Source of the DNA: Butyriboletus loyo
Lineage: Eukaryota; Basidiomycota; Agaricomycetes; Boletales; Boletaceae
Assembly (NCBI GenBank): GCA_038093515.1
Contig: JBBPSI010000036.1
Span: 1-64,000, forward strand
Length of the DNA: 64,000 nucleotides
Direction of reading: 5' to 3'
Each line of letters begins with the position of its first letter. Within the stretch, counting starts at the first letter, position 1. The notes beneath the pieces are model-generated. The model had not been told where the DNA came from. It saw only the letters and a program-made list of their open reading frames with translations, and searched no databases. A program made the translations under genes and the position numbers. Shown here in pieces: positions 23,982 to 36,086 of the stretch.

Positions 23982-24150
23982 CAGTTCAACGGCCAAGTTC
24001 GTTCCACTTCGATCTGAAGGACTGTTCGGAGGTTTGCCTCGCCGAGTGCAGTCCCAACTTTCAGATTTGAAGCATCCGATGCACTAACATGTCGTCTTCG
24101 TTAGTCGATAGTGCGCACTGACCACTTCACAGAAAGGTATAAACACTCGT
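23982..24150 (+). repeat. duplicated segment, copy B, left arm (promoter of the secreted protein gene)
   Basis: Counterpart of 22241-22410. It ends close to the secreted protein gene and contains its likely core promoter. Confidence 0.8.
24138..24143 (+). promoter_or_regulatory. TATA box of the small secreted protein gene
   Basis: TATAAA 80 bases before the ATG at 24218, a usual TATA-to-start distance for a fungal gene with a short leader. The same element sits in copy A at 22399-22404, where no gene follows. Confidence 0.55.
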
Positions 24151-24217
24151 TGTTAACTGCCTCTGTCCACCAAGTATTCGAGCTTACCACCAGTCTTCCC
24201 ATTCTAACTCGATCACG

Positions 24218-24460
24218 ATGCATTTCCCTCTCTTTGCTATCCTCTCTGGTTTGGCTGCATTCGCCGCTGTTAGTAACGCTTTGCCTACTACCGAAGTTGA
24301 AGTCACCACGCGTAAATACAATCTGCGGATAGTAAGTATCTCACAGGTCAACAAGTAACGTGTGTTCATCAATGTGATGAATGGCCAGTCATACTGGGGT
24401 ACTAAGACCTATGACGGTAGTGCCAGTCTTGAGGGCGTTGCTGAACCTACCGGGAATTGA
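24218..24460 (+). CDS. small secreted protein, two exons, 61 residues
   Basis: Exon 1 (24218-24331) begins MHFPLFAILSGLAAFAAVSN, a clear signal peptide with likely cleavage after SNA. An intron with donor GTAAGT (24332-24388, 57 bases) joins phase 0 to exon 2 (24389-24460), which ends EGVAEPTGN and a TGA. The mature part is about 40 residues, polar, with several aromatics and no cysteine. No known family. If the intron is retained, the protein stops at 24358. The gene lies between the two arms of a duplicated segment whose sister copy lacks it. A secreted role is inferred from the signal peptide alone. Confidence 0.6.
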
Positions 24461-24779
24461 CGCTGCCACGCTGTAAATTTGATCATATCATTGAGGTATG
24501 CGATATCCTGATTAGCGTGACATCGGTGAAGTATGGGTCTGTGGGGTACCGGCATAGCCAGATTCCAGGGGAGGCTACGCAGTAAACCTCCTACGGAGGA
24601 CTGAGCGAGAACACTCTACTGGATAATAGTATCAATGCAGTCTTTTTAATGCGAATTTTCGAGCTTGCCTTTGGTCTGTGAAGTGAAGACAATAGTGAAG
24701 ACATTGTGATTACTAGTACTTGGTTGTGGTGAAGAGTTGCTGACCTGGGTGTCCTAACTAGTCAAGAAGGCATCGGTCC

Positions 24780-25310
24780 AAGCATTATTATCTTCAGTGG
24801 AAACGAGTCAAGTCTGTACCGGGCGACCTTGGAGATAACCAGTAACCGGACTACAAAATGCTTCATCGAAAAGGGTACCTTGGTGCACATGAGCAACAAG
24901 CAGTTCCTCTTCTAATATTCACCCAGACCAAGACTCGCCTTGATAGGTCCTAGTGTAGTTTGACATGTTCTCGGACAGTTCCGATTGTGTGAGATTTCCG
25001 CCGTATCAACACTTAGTAGGCCTTGACCTCCATCTTCCATGCTTGCCATGGCATTGTCCCAGAGTAATCCGCATGGCGCTTTCATGAAAAAAGCTTCCAG
25101 TGTGGTCATTTATGCCCCGAAACAACGAAATAATCACTTTCAGCGCACGCCAGAACGGTTCTAGTCTGTATGAGCAACTCCTCAGTTTAACTTTGAACCC
25201 CGTCGTGGGGCATTCATGATGTATGTTTGTGACGTGCCTCGAAGTGGCCAGAGTCAGGGCGATTGACACCCAACGAGATTCTAACTCCTGGAGGACGTAG
25301 TCATGTGTCG
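24780..25310 (+). repeat. duplicated segment, copy B, right arm
   Basis: Counterpart of 22421-22930, with several indels. It includes about 60 bases near 25110-25170 that are missing or shortened in copy A, part of which recurs in the third fragment at 23596. Confidence 0.8.
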
Positions 25311-25823
25311 TGGGTCAGGACGGCTTTAGCGGCAGCAAATATCACCACCGTGCTAACTCCGTTTAGATGTGAATTTATCAACCTTGAACTGCAAGGTCCG
25401 ACGAATGCGCCTTGGATCAGTACAGCGACCAGAGTTAAGTAACTTTTAGGACGACGTGGCGACTATCCAGATCCATGGCAGGCGACCACTAGTAATCTAG
25501 TACTCATGCTCCGTTGGCAGTGACAGGAATGATCCAGGCTCCGCGGACGGGTTTATCTCGGACAATTGTCGAGGCACTGACAATTTGGCGACGTGGAAGG
25601 CGATGCGTGTAGAGCCGAGAGCCTGAGGATGATGCGTCAAGATAATTTGGTGTTATCCTTATTTTTACATCATGGTTGCATGGGTACTTTTTCGCCTACT
25701 CGTGCCAAGGTTCAGCTGCTTACTATCATGGCCTCGAGGCCAGGCGCAAAGCGCATATTATAAATATCGTCGATTTTTTCCCCACAGATAGTCCATTCGT
25801 CGCAAGATTCGTTTCGTCGAGAC
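25311..25823. other. intergenic, no supported gene
   Basis: Spacer between the repeat and the MFS transporter; presumably the transporter promoter. No feature recognised. Confidence 0.45.
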
Positions 25824-27986
25824 ATGCAGACCACTCGTATTTCCGCAGAAGGCGGTCCCAATACGCGACACCCACTCGTCGCCCGATCAAGCGACAATCA
25901 TCTTCGGAGTGGCGATAACGTCGAATTGAACGACCTTGCGCGCAAGGTCTCTGCCGGAGGCGCTATTGCGACGGCGAAACAAAACACAGGTATCGCCGAT
26001 CATACCGTGGTTCAAACCAAAGCACAGGCCCTCCATGCACGTATCCAGTTCGTGACCCTCTGCTGGACACTATACCTCGCGGGTTGGAACGACGGGACGA
26101 CAGGTCCGTTGTTGCCACGCATTCAAAAAGTCTACAACGTAGGTGTCCTCACAAAGCTTGCTTGCTGGGCGAGGTCGAATGTTGATGTGGACACGCGGAC
26201 AGGTCAATTTCGCGGTGGTATCCCTGATTTTCGTGTTTGCTTGCATTGTGGGTGTCGTCCGGGCTGTCGGTCGCTGTCTGGCGACGAGACTTGAATGTTG
26301 ATGGCAATGGAAAGGGATTTTTGATAGGTGCCTTCTCGAATGTGGCGTTAAATGACCGATATGGTTTTGGAAAGGTCATTTTCTGTACAGTTTGACGGTG
26401 GTCTTGGGATGCTGACGCGCAGTATCTAAACGATAGGTCATCGTTCTCGGTCCGTCGTTTACACTCGGCGGGCTTTCTTCCTACCAGGAGACGAGAAGAA
26501 ATGACGAGTACACCTTATTTTTCCAGGATCTGTGCTTCAGGTGATTGGATATAGCATCGAAGCTGCTGCTTTACCTTTTCCAGCATTCGTGCTCGGGTAT
26601 GTCATCAATGGCATCGGCATGGCGTTGCAGGTTCGTTACTTGTCTTGGGTAGTCCCTTCGGTCGCGAGACTCCATTCTAGGATGCTCAGGCGAATGGTTT
26701 CGTAGCCAGTCTCAAGGACAATGCAGAAGCTAAGATGGGAATCTTGCACGCAGTACGTTTATATGTTTGTTCCTCTCTCCATCAAACACAGCTGAACGAG
26801 GCTAGGCTTATGGTATGCGGGTGTCGTGTGCATTGTGTCTGATCGGGGTACTCACGTGTCGAACGTTGAAGGCGCTGGTGCATTTTCGTCTCCGCTGGTT
26901 GCTACCCAGTTTGCTCAATTTTCACACTGGTCTTTCCATTATCTCGCGTCACTGGGTATCGCGTCGATAAACACCGTCCTCTTGGTTGCTGTCTTTCGCT
27001 TAAAGAGCCAGGACGGTGTGTTCCAACCGTAATTCACTTGCATTCAACGCTCACATTTCTTGGAGAATGCTTGGCTCAGATCGGACAACCCGCAGGGGAG
27101 CAGAGTGAGAGCGAAAGGAGTCTTTTCAGACAAATATTCACATTGAAGGATGTCCACCTCCTTGCGGTGTTTATTCTTGTTTATGTGGGTGTCGAGGTTA
27201 CCCTTGGAAGTATGTCTGTTATGACCACGGCTCTATATCCTGTGCTGGATTCACGATAATCTTTAGGCTGGATTGTGACATATATCATCGACGTCCGGGG
27301 TGGTGGCCCGTCGTCAGGGTATATATCATCAGGATTCTTTGGAGGTATGTCGCATTTAAGAAGTGTCCGACTCCACTCCACCTGTACGTCGATGAACAGG
27401 TCTGACGATTGGTCGTGTCGCCTTGTTGTGGCTCAACCAAAAGGTATGTCTTCTCCGCATCTGCTGCTTTACCTTGTCGCACCTCTACCTCTTCAGGTGG
27501 GAGAATGGAGGGTTCTGTTCATTTACGCACTCCTTGCGATCGGATTGGAGTTGGTCGTCTGGTTTGTCCCATATCTGATCGGCGATGCCGTGTCTGTTTC
27601 AATTATTGGTGTCCTGCTGGGACCGATGTATCCAATCACGATGAACCACGCTGGACGCGTGTTGCCAGCTTGGCTATTGACCGGTAACGTCCCTCGTCTC
27701 GTCGAGTCCCTCCAGAAAGAACCCGCTGTTTACTGACGCGGGGTGTGGTAGGTTCGATTGGATGGATTGCTGGTTTTGGTCAAGCGGGGTCAGCGTTGCT
27801 GCCGTTCATGACGGGCGCGATTGCGTCCAAGTCGGGTATCAGCTCCTTGCAGCCTTTGTGAGTGTTGATAGTCTCTGTTGGCCAGGCCCGCTCTCACGCG
27901 CCATGTATAGGCTAGTGGCAATGATGGGATTTATGATGGTCCTTTGGGCCCTTGTCCCCAGCAAGGGTCGACAGCGCACGGATTAA
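25824..27986 (+). CDS. major facilitator superfamily transporter (fucose permease/BSC6-like)
   Basis: Multi-exon gene with ATG at 25824. After a polar N terminus of about 75 residues come repeated hydrophobic helices: FVTLCWTLYLAGWNDGTTGP (helix 1, with the acidic D and Gly typical of this subgroup), FAVVSLIFVFACI, GFLIGAFSNVALNDRYGFGK, VIGYSIEAAALPFPAFVLG, GFVASLKDN, YGVGAFSSPLVATQF, a cytoplasmic loop, LLAVFILVYVGVEVTLGGW, SSGFFGG with GRVALLWLN, LLAIGLELVVWFVPYL, SIIGVLLGPMYPITMN, GSIGWIAGFGQAGSALLPF and MVAMMGF-like ends. The pattern fits 12 membrane spans, although several splice joins between 26140 and 26480 are uncertain. The substrate is unknown; a sugar or small metabolite is plausible from family membership. 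Confidence 0.82.
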
Positions 27987-28545
27987 TCCGAAGACACGCG
28001 TAATAGGACAAACCTTGGAGACTCGATACGAAGATGTAGAATTCAAACATGTGATCGATGACGCGGTGTGAGAACGTTTATGTATACATGCAGTTCTGAC
28101 ATGGACACGCTCTGGGAACGTTTCCAGCTGAAAGAGCAGCAGCATCGTCTTATCCAAAGCATTCCATTGGGCCCGTCATCTGACATTCGACAGTCGCGGT
28201 CCACGGGAAAGTTTGGAGGCGGGAAAGAGGCAACACTTTTGATGCTAGTCTCGCGACAAGGTATATCCTTGTCCGTGTGCATGTTCGGGGTCATCGTTGC
28301 CTAGGTTTGGATATCTCTCCCACACAGTAGGAACGGAGGGAAAAAAAAGCTACAATCCAACGTTACAAATGCATCACGTCAAAACACACTCGCAAAGCCA
28401 ATCTCTCCCCCCATGCCTACCAACGTGGATCAAAAAATACGAACGAAAAAGCAAACCAGTCCACTTGGGTCAGGCAAACATGCACCACATCGATCTACAC
28501 AAACAAAATCCTCAATCCTCACCCACGCCCGCCGCCATCCATCAC
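27987..28545. other. convergent spacer
   Basis: Between the stop of the MFS gene and the stop of the F-box gene. No gene recognised. Confidence 0.5.
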
Positions 28546-30063
28546 TCATGCATCATCACCGCCAAGGCGCACATCCAAACGCTTCAATGTCGGTATCAGC
28601 GCCGCATATTCCGCCCGATCCTCCTTCTTGATCGACACCTGCGCACCATGTATCCGTAGCGTCTCCAACGGACACTTCGACCGCGTCAAAAAACCCCTCA
28701 GCTCGTTCTGCCGCCATGCGCTCGGAACGATATCCAGATCCCGTATCTTGAGATGTCTCAGATCGGGCAAGGTGAGCGCGTCTAGGAGACATCCAGCTCC
28801 ATAGAGCATGACGATGTCAAGCGAGCGGAGGTGGGTGTGTGTGAGCGGGAGCACCCCGGGAGCGTCCGTCGTCGCCATGTCATCGCGGGAGATAAAGATG
28901 GGGGAAAAGACGAATTCTTCAAGGTGTGGACAGAGCGCGAGAAGAGTCAACACGATCGGACGACCGTCCTCGAGATGACGCTGGGCCCGACCGAGCATGA
29001 CTCGGAGCTGCGTAAGGTGCGTCCAGCCAGGATCGAAGCTGCCCAGCACGTCCGCGCCAAACGCGACCGAGCACAGCGTGAGACTGCGCAACCTCGGTTC
29101 CGGTTGGACGATTACAATCTTTTGCGCGGTGCGGAGGTCACCTTCGAGCGTGAGGTGCTCGAGCATGGGGATATCCTTGAGCAATAGCTCTGGCATGGTG
29201 GCTTCATCAAACGTGACGTGGAGCCGTGCGGATTGGCTAGTATACGGCCGCGACAGCTCCGTCACTTCGTACCGCCACACCGGGTCCCCAGGTGGCCGAC
29301 GCGTGTCGATGGCGAGCGAGAGCGGACAACCCCTCGCGCGCGAGAGCCAATGATGGTAAAAGAACAAACTCTGTTGTAACACCCGATGACTCGGCCGAAC
29401 CGACAACGAACACCACAACCTCGGTGTTCCCAACGCAACCTTTCTCCACCTTCTACAGACGCTCAACAACAACAACGGCGCGGTACACGTATCCGGCTCG
29501 ATGTGCATCTCGGGGGGCAAACACCGCACGAAGATCTCGCCCAGGATCTCTGTGGGTAAGCGCCGGATGCAGGACACGAGGCCGAGGTGAGCGTCCATCG
29601 AAGCGACGATCTGGTTGCGCTTGTCGAGGAGCTGTTGGTGCACGTTGCGAACGCGCTTCATGATCGATTCGACGGCGGCGAGTTCGATGGTGACGTCGTG
29701 GAGTTGGGTTTGGCGTTGACGTATGATCTCGTCGACGACGTGGATGTCTTGACCCGACGCGGCGTAGTTGGTGTTGCCATACTTTGAGTAGGGCGTGTCT
29801 AGGCATGGAAACTGTGGATAGTCAACACGGTTTCCGGGGGTCGGGAGCGAACAAGTCAGCGGAAAGAGGACTGACGTTGGCACTCGGATCGGGGAGCTGA
29901 GGGGCGTCGAAAGCACGGACAAGGACGACGAAGTCTACGGTTAGACTCGGGCACCACAAACATGTAGATAACTCACCAGCGCCTGCAGAAGCTCATCGAC
30001 GGGCAAGGCTGGATGTCGACGCGCAAAGCCCCCAATACGAGGATAGGTCTGCATGGCGTACAT
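28546..30063 (-). CDS. F-box protein
   Basis: A long frame of over 430 residues plus a short first exon starting at the ATG at 30063 (MYAMQTYPRIGGFARRHP). After a coiled-coil-like region (DEIIRQRQTQLHDVTIELA onward) comes an F-box: RRLPTEILGEIFVRCLP, a spacer, LLLLSVCRRWRKVALGTPRL and LWCSL. The rest has leucine-rich strands (LTLLALCPHLEEF, LRSLDIVMLYG, LPDLRHLKIRDL) like those of many Agaricomycete F-box proteins. F-boxes link substrates to SKP1 in SCF ubiquitin ligases; the substrate is unknown. The joins between about 29820 and 30000 are ambiguous: the middle exon can be read in two frames. Confidence 0.8.
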
Positions 30064-31204
30064 CTCTGTGGGAAGAAGGGAGAGGGAGGGACAAAAGCAA
30101 GGAATCACAATTATTCAGACCATAACACCCGCTTAATACTACATCGTCCGCTGACAACTCGGGTCGCGCCGCGTAGCTGGAGGGGCATATTTCAGAGTCC
30201 GCACGTTCCATCTGTCGTGCAGAAAATGTCGCTTGAAGCTAGGCCGCCCACTCGAAACGTTTACCTCCAACAGGCTCATTATGAGCGTCACTGCCAGACA
30301 ACGATCCTTCGCATGACCAATGTCGCAACTATTGGAACCCCCCACATCTCCATGCACGCCGTCGATACAGGAAGAATTCTTTTTCAATCGTCCACACCAT
30401 AAATACGAAAGCGCACCACCGGCAGGATCACCAACACGTGGCGGCGGAGCGGAACAATAAGCGGCGGCTTCGTAAGTATGACACCTGCCACCGGTATTTT
30501 GATTCAGAAGCGCCTCGAGTAAAGGACGTGCTGAAGAAGAAGGTGGAGAACTTGAGTTGTCTCTCCTATGCGAGGCGGTTGAAAGGTACACGACAGGCAA
30601 AGCACGCCCAGTAGGTGAGCCTGCTAGTGATGAAGCTTGAAGACTCGGACTCAATGATATCGGACTCGGACGATGCAATGGACGAGGATCTGAGCTTACT
30701 GTTTCATGTAATCCACATACATATCTTCTTTCTTGTTGTGCTATACTAATTGACGTGTGGTATTGGTCCTCTTACGCTGCCTCTTGCATGTAAGCCCACA
30801 ACTTTTTAGGACTCCCCTCCCCACTCACCGTCACCGCCTTTCTGCTTTAAATATACCGCAGCTCGAAAAGTTTAATACCTACTTACCATCAAAACTCGAT
30901 CCCCAGCAATCCCACAGGAGAAAATAGACATGGCTTGCAGTGAGCGAGGCAATTCACGTGTCAGGTCCGGTATGGACAGCAGTGAGAAGCACATCAGTCG
31001 TCTCTCCAAACCGTGGCTCGACGATCCCCCCCACGTGTGAAACGGTCAGCGTAGTGACAATATGTAAATATAGCAAAGAATACAACTTGAATTGTTCGAC
31101 AAGAGATTCTATGGGGGGTATGGAAGTGCCGGAAATCAAAGTATGGGTAGCATAGGTGCATTAAAGGGAAAATTTTCACAAATGCGAGGTCCCGGTGCAG
31201 CACT
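30064..31204. other. intergenic, no supported gene
   Basis: About 1.1 kb upstream of the F-box gene and downstream of the glycosyltransferase. A Ser/Pro-rich minus-strand frame at 30139-30678 has no domain and starts at a non-ATG codon, so it is not called. Confidence 0.4.
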
Positions 31205-33019
31205 TCATGCAATACCTCGAATAGCTTGCATCATCGCGGACACATCGACCGGCACCCCGTCCTCTTCACCCTCCGGTGGCAGGACAGGAGGAAGCGCGTC
31301 GACGCTACATTGCCTACAACACCACAAAGAGGGAAGCTAAGATGACGACACCTCTTCCATCACAAACAGCATCACTCACCGTGCCTCACACCACGCAACG
31401 TATCCCACACCGTCCAGCGCCCCAACTGCCATCTCTACATCTCGGATAAACGTCCCAGACGGAAACATCTCCATCACCGTCGCGCGCGACGAAGGCGGGA
31501 CGTACACGCTATCTGCCATATGGGTCCCATATACGCCAATCACGATCTTGCAACGCAAAAAAGTAACCATCAGCCATACACGATCACCCACCACACATAC
31601 ACATATCAACGTCGACATCTCACCGTAGACTGAGCGATCGCGGTCATGCGTTCTACCCAAGACGCCTCCGACGAAACGACGTGCACCGTATACCCCTTCC
31701 CGAGCGCCTCGAGCGCCTCGACTAGCGCCTCGTGATCCGTCCCCTTCAACTTGGACCCACGCGCCGCATCCTGGCATGACAGGTATGTCACGACCGTCCC
31801 AGTCTTGGTCAACCATGCCTCCTTGGGCGCTTCCTCAGGCACATCAAGGAACCGCGCGACGCTGCGTCGAATCGGCTCCCACCATTCCTTTGACGCCTCG
31901 AGTTCAACCAGCGGGACCGCAAACGGGGGCACGTCGACCCTCGCTCGGCGGGCTGCGCCTTGATCCGCAACGACCGCACGCTTGATCAGGAACGGGGCAT
32001 GCAAGAGCGCATAGTCGTCCCAGTCTTCTTGGTACATGAGCCCGAGCGTCGGAAAGGCGGCCTTGGCAAGAAACGGGTGAAATCCGCTCGGAGACCGATG
32101 ACGCAAGATGATAGGACCGTTCAGATCCGGTTGTTCGCCTGCAAAGGTCGGCAGGTTGGGATAAAGGACACGTCGGGGTGGCGGGAGCGTCGGCGCGTCA
32201 GGCGAGAGGGATGTGTCGAGTGCGCTGTACGTGCGCCAGAGCGAAAAGAGTGTGTAGTTGCCTATTTACGAGATGAGCAAGGCGCTGTGCTGCGATAGAG
32301 ATTGAAGAACACACTTGGCGATGCGTCTGTGACGAGCCAGCTCACACCATGAACGCTGAGTATGCGTAACGATAAGTACACGTGGCTAGATGTAATTAGA
32401 GATACGCACAGACCACCAAACGGTCCCAACGTCTCCCTCGCCTGGGCACTGGAGAGTATCTGCCAATCAGAAGATCGCGGAATCGCACTCGAATCCTTTC
32501 CGGACGACGCGATAGAACCGAGTGGCGGAAACGCCGGGTCGTCCGTGACAACGAACAGCGTGCCGTTCAGCATAAACACATTGTCCATGATCGTATACCC
32601 TACGCCACACCTAAGCATCGAACGAAATAGATCGAAACACGCCACGCACCTGGAACATGCTTCAACACCGTCGTCGTAGGAACGTCATCGCCCCAATCCA
32701 ATATTCCGTCGTTGACGCCCACTGACCCAAACACCTGTGGACGGAAGGAGGCAGCGACAGCGGATTTCGGTTTGTCAAGGGCTTGCTTTTGCGCGTTTTC
32801 GGCCACTTGTACTTCTTCCCATGTCCAATCCCCGTAAATCACATCGTCCCAATCCTTTTTCGCGCCGGCGCCCTTGCTGTTTGCTTGCGACGTCGGCCAT
32901 TTCCCACTGAGAGGGCTGCTCGTGAATGAGGATTCAAGGTTGTAGAACAGAACGAAGACGGTGAGGGAGAAGAAGATGAGAGAGATCTCTCGACGAGTCG
33001 GTGGCGAATACCATGGCAT
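31205..33019 (-). CDS. GT61-like (DUF563) glycosyltransferase, type II membrane protein
   Basis: About 480 residues in several exons; start ATG at 33019. A short cytoplasmic N terminus is followed by one membrane anchor (ISLIFFSLTVFVLFYNL), as in Golgi glycosyltransferases. The lumenal part holds VFMLNGTLFVVTDD, HGVSWLVTDASP, and a C-terminal catalytic-like region with VVTYLSCQDAARGSKL, DHEALVEALEALG, VIGVYGTHMADSVYVPPSSR and VMEMFPSGTFIRDVEMA. The G-x-x-G-T/A-H-x-x-x-x-x-x-P-P block is the usual GT61 hallmark. The acceptor sugar is unknown; fungal relatives act on cell-wall or capsule glycans. The last exon (from about 31318 to the stop at 31205) is a best guess from splice sites. Confidence 0.75.
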
Positions 33020-33111
33020 TTGAATTGGAGTGTTCAAATTTTCAAGACTAAGAAAGGCAGGCAGGGCCTTCCAGATTCAACAAAGACAAACTCTACAGTA
33101 CTACATGATAA

Positions 33112-35166
33112 CTAATGAAACATCTCGTAGCCTTCCCCACCGTTCGAAAGCGACGCGATATCCAGCGTCGTCATCCGTTTCTTTCCCTTTGTATCCTCAG
33201 CCCAATTCTCATAAAAGTTAGTCTCGTCCTTGTGCGAGAGGTAATCTTCCCCGTCGGGCGTGACGACCCATCGACCAGGTCCATCCCAGAAATGGAATGC
33301 CTGACTGTGCACGCCGTACGACGTCGGTATCACCTCGAGTAGGTCCCCCCTCGCAATCTCGATCGCCGGGATCTCCGACGCAGGCAAACCAATCAGATAT
33401 GCCAGCAAGCACCGGATCACAGATGCATGCCCAATGATGAGCAGATCTTCCTTCTCCCGCTCCAACTCGATTAACACTGGTTCCAAACGCACTTGAAAGG
33501 CGTGTCATATGACGATGTGTCTTTCGGAGACGTTTGAGATGGGGGCGTACCAGATAGATCGTGATAACTCTCGGCGCGTGGCGCCCGGAACGCGTACGGA
33601 TCTTTCACGAACCGTGCCCACTCCTCGGGATAAAACTTTTTCGCTTGATCTGGTGTGAGACCATCCCAGACGCCTGGATTGATTTCCGACATTTGTGGCT
33701 TCTCGATCACTTTGACCTTGAACTTGGATGCGCCTTCCTTAGGGGCGGTGTATGAGTCAGGTTCGGTTGTAGATGTACTGGAGAGCAGGGACAAGGTGGA
33801 AATCGATGTTCCTGCTGTTTCGAATGGCCAAGCGGTGTGGTGAGCACGACAACGTGTCGAAGTCCAAATCTTAGAATGATGTTCGATCCCGTAGCGAACG
33901 ACAGAAACAGAGGGCGTACCACTAGCCGTCGATCGCTTGGGTTGTAGCCACGTTCCTCTAATGCCTTTGCCCTTCGCTCGGCAACAAACTCTTTCAGTCT
34001 CTCTGCATACTCCCATCCGGCAGGAGAGAGATCAGAGTCGGCCTTGTACGAGTGCTCGATGAGGGATTGGCCGGACTTGGGGCTGGCCTTAGTTTCATAA
34101 GTCAGCTGAAGCCAACGATGGGAATCTTACGCGTGCAAAATAAATCATACGGAATCGGTTGTGAATGTTCATGAGGAAGAACACGATTCGCGACTATGCA
34201 CAACATTAGTCTCTATCTTCCAGAACGTGCATACAGAGCCACCGACCTGCAGGTATCCCCGGATGTGCTATAGAACAAGAGATCAGGGAGACAATGACGA
34301 CAAGACGCGCGTACGTTATACTCACGTTGACCATTATCTTTTCTCCGACCTAATGGTGGTCAGCGTATTCCGTGGAGATCCGTCCGGAACGTCTTACATT
34401 GAAGATGCGAATGAACGGCCAATTGGTCTCTGTGATCGTCTCATACGACTTTTCTCCGTCTCGTATCCGGCCATAATAATCGTCAACCGCTTTGTCAGGA
34501 TCCCATCCACGGTACTAGAAAGGCGATCAGTGCCGTCCAGTCATGCCAGATAAGGAGTGAGAACCCACATCAGGAGAGGAGATCTTGACACTCCGAATAT
34601 TGGTCTCGATGATCTCTTTATTATCGCAAATCGACTCTAGCAACGGAGATATCGCCGTGAGCTGTGAACCCTCACATCTCTGACGAACATGCTTGCCTAG
34701 CAAGATGACGTGGATGCCTTCCTTGTCGAACTTTTCCGCGAGGGTCTGTCTGGCCCGTTGCGTGCCATTGTTGGCATCGTATATGACGACCTGACCACCG
34801 GCCTCGAAAAAGTCCAAGATGAGTTTCTCGCAGCCCTTGGAGACATGCTTGCGAAGTGCGAGCGTTTCGGGGGTCTTTTCGCCTGCGATAGAAATGTTTG
34901 GATGGGCGATGAGGAAGAGGGAGCGTGTACGCACCGAGGGTAAAGTAATCGGGGGGGAGAGACTGGGCGCCGCCGAGGGTCTTGCGACGATAATCACCGA
35001 GGGATATGACCTGGGTCTTGACGCCCATCCAGCGGAGGTAGCGCTCGAGGGCGCGAGAGATGTGCGTCTTTCCACGTGCGGGGAGACCGACGGTGAGGAT
35101 GAGGATCTTACCTGCATGCCAGAGCAGACCAGAGGCTGTCGTGTACAACGGGGCTGCCATCGGCAT
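33112..35166 (-). CDS. 6-phosphofructo-2-kinase/fructose-2,6-bisphosphatase family, probably kinase only
   Basis: About 490 residues in many short exons; start ATG at 35166. The kinase domain is clear: ILTVGLPARGKTHISRALE with a Walker A, VKTQVISLGDYRRK, GGQVVIYDANNGTQRARQ, ICDNKEIIETNIRSVKISS and YRGWDPDKAVDDYYGRI. It makes fructose 2,6-bisphosphate, a regulator of glycolysis. The phosphatase half is present (ADSDLSPAGWEYAERLKEF, EINPGVWDGLT, IIGHASVIRCLLAYLIG), but the usual RHGES is replaced. The closest in-frame reading across the intron near 34078-34130 is R-S-G-Q-S, so the catalytic His and a neighbouring Glu are missing. Yeast Pfk26 also has Ser in place of that His. The other possible acceptors restore no His either. 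Confidence 0.9.
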
Positions 35167-35247
35167 CGATATCGTCTCAGTCAGACCCTTATGAGGATTA
35201 CATAATAGCCTACTACATCAGAAAAGTCAAGCAACCCCCTCTGGAGC

Positions 35248-36086
35248 TTACTTTCCGTCGAGTACAAACGACGTCGCCGCAGCTCTGTACTCTTCCATCT
35301 CCCGGTCGAGCTGCGCAAGAGTCTTTTTGACGCGTCGCGGACCCTTTTTTTGTCGGCGTCGCGGAGCGACTGCGAGTGGCGCGCTAAGCACTGGGCGTTG
35401 TATGCGTGGACTGGACACAAGGGGGTATGGTATCAATCGAGGGCATGCGAGGAACGCAACGGGAGGCTTACCCGAGCGGGGCAAGGGTCCCGTTTGGCGC
35501 ACGGCTGTGTGGTGGGATGAACAGGGGAGGACTTGCGGCGGCAGTGCCACCAAGGCGGTCTAATAGGGATGGCTGCGTCTCTACACGAGGGGAGCTTACC
35601 GCCGGGTGTGTCGAGTCCACTACAATCTCGATCTTTATAGGACGTCCTGGACGACGACGTGGGGGCGGTTCAAGGAAGACGACGAGAGGACACTTACGTC
35701 CGTCAATGTACTTTCCGTCGTACTTTGCGCGGGCGACGGCAGCATCCCCAGGACGCTGAAAGGAGACGACGGCCATGCCCTTTGAGCGACCTTGGGAGTT
35801 GTAGATGAGAAAGACCTCTTTGAGGGGTCCGACGGTCTTTCGAAAAAGATCCTGTTGAGGGTACGCGTCTGAGTCCGCGGTACGAGGCGAAGAGAGGGCA
35901 ACTTTCCTCGACTTCGAGTTCACCGACGTCCGGGGGGAGACGGCTGAGGAGGATCTTGCTACCCTGTTCTTTTTGTTTCTGGTCTCGCCATGCGGGAGGG
36001 ACTTGACCAGCCTGGTTGCCGAGGAGGTGGCGTTTCGAGCTGTGGTAGTTGGCTATGCGGGACGGCGGTCTTGAGTTGCCCTGCAT
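35248..36086 (-). CDS. YRA1: mRNA export adaptor Yra1/ALYREF (THO subunit 4)
   Basis: REF family RNA-binding protein, about 220 residues in several exons, nuclear. A basic N terminus (WRDQKQKEQG) leads into one RRM: RNP2-like SKILLSRLPPDV, then LFRKTVGPLKEVFLIYNSQG and RNP1-like RSKGMAVVSFQ, followed by ARAKYDGKYIDGRKRPIKIEI. The C terminus has a basic block (RRRQKKGPRRVKKT) and the acidic helix LAQLDREMEEYRAA, the position where Yra1 contacts the helicase Sub2/UAP56. The ATG at 36086 is the first in frame, but the N-terminal UAP56-binding helix often seen in the family is not visible, so an upstream exon may be missing. It lies 81 bases upstream of the PFK2-family start on the same strand. 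Confidence 0.85.

Noticed and set aside
22241..25310. Interpreting the repeat as a transposable element
   Set aside because: No terminal inverted repeats, target-site duplication or transposase frame could be seen; segmental duplication explains the arms better.
30139..30678. 179-codon minus-strand frame upstream of the F-box gene
   Set aside because: Ser/Pro-rich low complexity, no ATG at its start and no family signal.
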